Below are positions 61,024-64,000 of a DNA stretch of 64,000 nucleotides, piece by piece. The first letter of the stretch is position 1. Each line of letters opens with the position of its first letter. Made by a program: the position numbers and the translations under genes. Below the pieces are notes generated by a model that was given only the letters and a program-made list of their open reading frames with translations, had not been told where the DNA came from and ran no database searches. This DNA comes from Metellina segmentata (lineage: Eukaryota; Arthropoda; Arachnida; Araneae; Tetragnathidae), in the NCBI GenBank assembly GCA_947359465.1, contig OX375877.1:57137359-57201358 (forward strand), written 5' to 3'.

Positions 61024-62045
61024 TATAATAGTTTTCTTTTGAATAGAAAGTGATGTATACATAGCCCTATTAACCGAAATCTGAGTTGACAAATGACGTC
61101 TAAGGACTTCGTCTCCAGAACGGGCAGAGTACCAAAGAGCTCTCAAATGGCCATCGTTGTGAATAGGCTCGATGAGACTGATAGACCCATTTTCGTAGTC
61201 ACCTATTAAGGCGATTTATTGACGACAACACATAATGAATGTTTCCGCTGTGTCAGTGAGTTTTTTATGATTTTGAAGGGGGCAATTTTTCAATTTTTTG
61301 TAATCATAGCGTTCATCACATTTTGAATTGTTCCTGACATCACCAAAGACAATCCTTTTGCTTGTTCACCAAAAATCGGTGGTAGTCTGGTTTTTCATGT
61401 TTCTATCGCATGCTTCCTTTTCGTGTACTGTTTCTTGACAAGAGACCCAAGTTGTTGTTCACCATGACCACCAAAGCCACTTCTAAACAGGACACAAACT
61501 GCAAAGTGCATCTTTTAAGTAAACTGTGTAAACTAGCCAATTGAATCGCGCTATCCAATGGCATTGAACTCACAGTTGCGTATGTACTTATAGAAAATTG
61601 TTACGTAGAGGCCAATACATTTACAAAACTAATTGTTAATGAAATAACATTTCGATAAAGTAAGCAGTTGTACAAAAGAATCTTCATCTGCGCATCAAAA
61701 AGAAAATTCCACTGGTAACAATTAAAAGAAGCTATCGCAACGTAATTCACAATTTAGCACAGTTAATGAACAATACTAAACACATCTGGATATACTATAA
61801 TGAAATATGTAAATATGTAACTAAACGAGAATTTTCATATGCCCGTCGAAAAGTAAACTCCATTGGGTAGCACTTAAAAACAAGCTAACTCAACGTGATT
61901 CTCCATTTAGCGTAGCAAATGAGGAATACAAATCACAACGGATATCCTCCCGAGACCCGAGGAAAATATTGAAAAATTCATATATTTTTTCAAGTACAAT
62001 TTTTTCTGAACCAATGGACATTAAAAATATTTATAAAAAAAATTA

Positions 62046-62661
62046 TCTATATATATAATACTCTTACGTGGCACGCAAAAAAGACGTTATTTGTTATCAC
62101 GTTTTGGCAACATTGTACGATTGTTGTTTACCACAAAGCCTCGCGCCTCGATTGAATTTATAGCGTTATCGGATGAAATTTTATTGAAAAAAAAAATGAA
62201 TTTTCGTCGAGTTGCTGTTGCAGTTTATAATAAGAAATCGAAGAAAGCGGTGGATCATTTCAGGGCCATTTAAAAACAGTCCTTTTCAGGGGTAACAATT
62301 ATATTTCAACAAAACGCTTGCACTATAACTTTCGACAACAAACTCAATGAAAAAGTGTGGGTGAGTCGAGAGTTCTGGAAATGTACACACAAACAACATG
62401 CTGGGTATTCAATTTCCAAAGCAGCACTCACATTTCGACTCAAAATTTTCATTTGAATTCTGATTCCAGGGTACTGTATATTTACTTTCTGTAATACAGC
62501 AAAATTAGATTTGAAAAAGATTTTTTGGAACATCATATTTTGTAAACAATTCTTTCTGCTAGGACACATGTCTTCATTAATGCGAGCGAAGCGAGTATAG
62601 GTTCGCGAAGCAATCCTCCGGGGGTTGGCGAGCTTTAGCGAGCAGGGGGCGGGCCCCTTAG
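62046..62661 (+). mobile_element. Non-autonomous Helitron with empty site in the paralogue
   Basis: Begins TCTATATATATAATACTC after an A at 62045. Ends GGTTGGCGAGCTTTAGCGAG, a worn GC hairpin and CTTAG, followed by T at 62662. Copy 1 of the composite unit is continuous across the site (ATTAATAAATTTAAAATT near 6314-6330), matching an insertion between A and T without duplication. Its 5' end differs from those of the other two Helitrons while the 3' hairpin cassette is shared. Confidence 0.82.
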
Positions 62662-64000
62662 TAAATTAAAATTTTTGTATTTAATTTGGGAGCACATCTC
62701 TAATTAAATGGAATGGTGGAAATCTAATTTGAATGGATATTGAGGTCATTAGCAAAATGATGAGAAATTTACACAAAAGTACCTGAACGAAAACATTTAT
62801 TTTTATCAACACTGTGTGTTAATTACTAATAAATTTGCAAAAAATAATGAAAATAAAAAGTTTTAAATGTTAATTATTAATAAATTAGCAAAAGTCAAGT
62901 ATACTAATAAATTAGCAAAAGTTTGTTTTTACTTATAAACAGTAAGAGTTAATTACTAATAAATTTGCATTCGTTTTCATGAAAAGCTTTAAAGCAATTT
63001 CTCTCAGCAGTTACACATAAAAACATTTGTCAAGCTGTGCAACGAAATTAAGTTTTGAAATATCCAATATTTCTGAAGTATGCCGAGTTCTTGATGACAG
63101 CAAGCTTTGTCATATGTTTTGCCTCTTTTTGTCGAAAAGGGAGTGATGGCTGTAATAATCGAATTGTCTTTCGATCATGTTCAAGATCATCATCTGACGG
63201 CACAAAGGCTGTCATTTGGGTATCGTCTGCAATTGTTTTTTCGCATTACTTATTCCAAAGTCCATATACTTCAGAAACCCATTGTTCTCAGAATCTCATC
63301 TTTATTGCAACGATGGATTTGCTGCAGCCGAATATTTAATATGAATTAGAATTTTTAATGGAAACTGACTTTTAGAAAACTGAATAAAAAATTTTTTTAT
63401 CTGACAGTTATATAACAAATTATGTTCGGTAGCGTTTAAAAACAATTTGAGGTAATTCACCATATAACATAGCAAGTGAACAATAAATTTCAAAACGGGA
63501 TAGAAAAGAAATCAAACGAAGGGAAAATAATAAATGATGAGTCTTTATCTGCCCGTCAAAATTATATTCCGCTAACCGAATAAAACAATTAGCGAAGCAA
63601 ATGATTGCGGCACACAAAACACCGCAATTCAGCGTTCCTTCAATAGATCGAAATGACAATTGTTGCTGGCTCTTCAGGACTGCTAGAATCATACATTATA
63701 TTAGCAACAAAAATGTTGAAATAACCAAAGAAATTATTTCGCATTGTGTTTTTGGCTACTTCAAAAGTCATCTCCGTTGAATGGAGTTATATCGACTTTG
63801 AGTCGTTTATCTAAGTTTGTAGAAAACTCTTTTTAGTGCATTTTTTTCCTTTCAGTAAACAATATCATTAGGTTTGTTTTCAGCAAGTAACCTATAATGC
63901 AAACAAACGGTAGGTAGGTACTTGATTATCGTCGCAATGGAGCAACCGGATCGGCGACGGTCCATGATTAATCCCAAATAGGTGGTAGGTATCTTTGATT

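Larger units (their letters stand above)
58376..64000 (+). repeat. Composite repeat unit, copy 2
   Basis: Direct-orientation paralogue of 2290-6700, about 56 kb away. It differs by a mariner at 60313, an insertion or deletion near 61225-61420, a Helitron at 62046 and extra sequence from about 62760 to 63820 that includes the short repeat at 63420-63500. The unit continues to the window edge with a family A tail (63905-64000). No gene supported; the frame at 60085-60270 resembles that at 4469-4699. Confidence 0.75.

Noticed and set aside
62091..62273. 60-residue frame in the right-hand Helitron as a captured gene
   Set aside because: Too short, no recognisable domain, and not seen in the other Helitron copies here.
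1..64000. CRISPR array, rRNA genes or bacterial gene cluster
   Set aside because: No regularly spaced identical repeats with unique spacers, no rRNA-like stretch, and no run of adjacent prokaryotic-style genes; the tandem repeats present are microsatellites, minisatellites or transposon parts.

Overview
This is a eukaryotic, AT-rich, repeat-dense stretch. Most likely it comes from an arthropod, perhaps an arachnid; that is inferred from the intron-rich trypsin-fold gene and the mix of Tc1/mariner, hAT, Helitron, Gypsy, BEL/Pao and LINE relics, with no species marker. There are no bacterial-style operons, rRNA genes or CRISPR arrays. Nearly all long open frames are broken transposon pieces. 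The real host gene is made of short exons.

Host gene: eleven exons on the minus strand (56668 down to 21765) join in frame with GT/AG borders. They encode the C-terminal part of a secreted-type protein with two trypsin-fold domains in tandem. Domain 1 starts at RIVGG and keeps His, Asp and Ser. Domain 2 starts at RIAGG but has lost the catalytic His (Ser instead) and Ser (GDDGAP instead of GDSGGP), so it should be a pseudoprotease. Intron positions and phases match between the domains, pointing to internal duplication. A stop and an AATAAA signal close the gene. The 5' exons, including any signal peptide, were not found and probably lie beyond the right edge.

Layout: 1-465 Tc1 relic; 629-2181 minus-strand Helitron; 2290-6700 a composite repeat unit whose paralogue fills 58376-64000; 7620-8560 short repeats with a solo LTR; 9850-11077 SINE-like pieces and a second Helitron; 13200-18903 minus-strand Ty3/Gypsy relic; 19263-21010 BEL/Pao relic; 21738-56668 the protease gene. 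Its introns hold a 1.1-kb hAT (23778), a decayed hAT (26739) and LINE (29690), a 1.8-kb hAT (38820), a mariner (41642), a foldback element (43435), a tRNA-like SINE (44404), a Gypsy LTR-gag fragment (46165), a 6.1-kb Gypsy with both LTRs (48542-54674) and a hAT MITE copy (55216). The right end holds the second composite unit with a mariner (60313) and a Helitron (62046) inserted in it.

Several insertions are dated relative to one another by target-site duplications or by empty sites in the paralogous unit: hAT TSDs at 5602, 23770 and 38812, a solo-LTR TSD at 7847, and empty sites at 4740 and about 6317.
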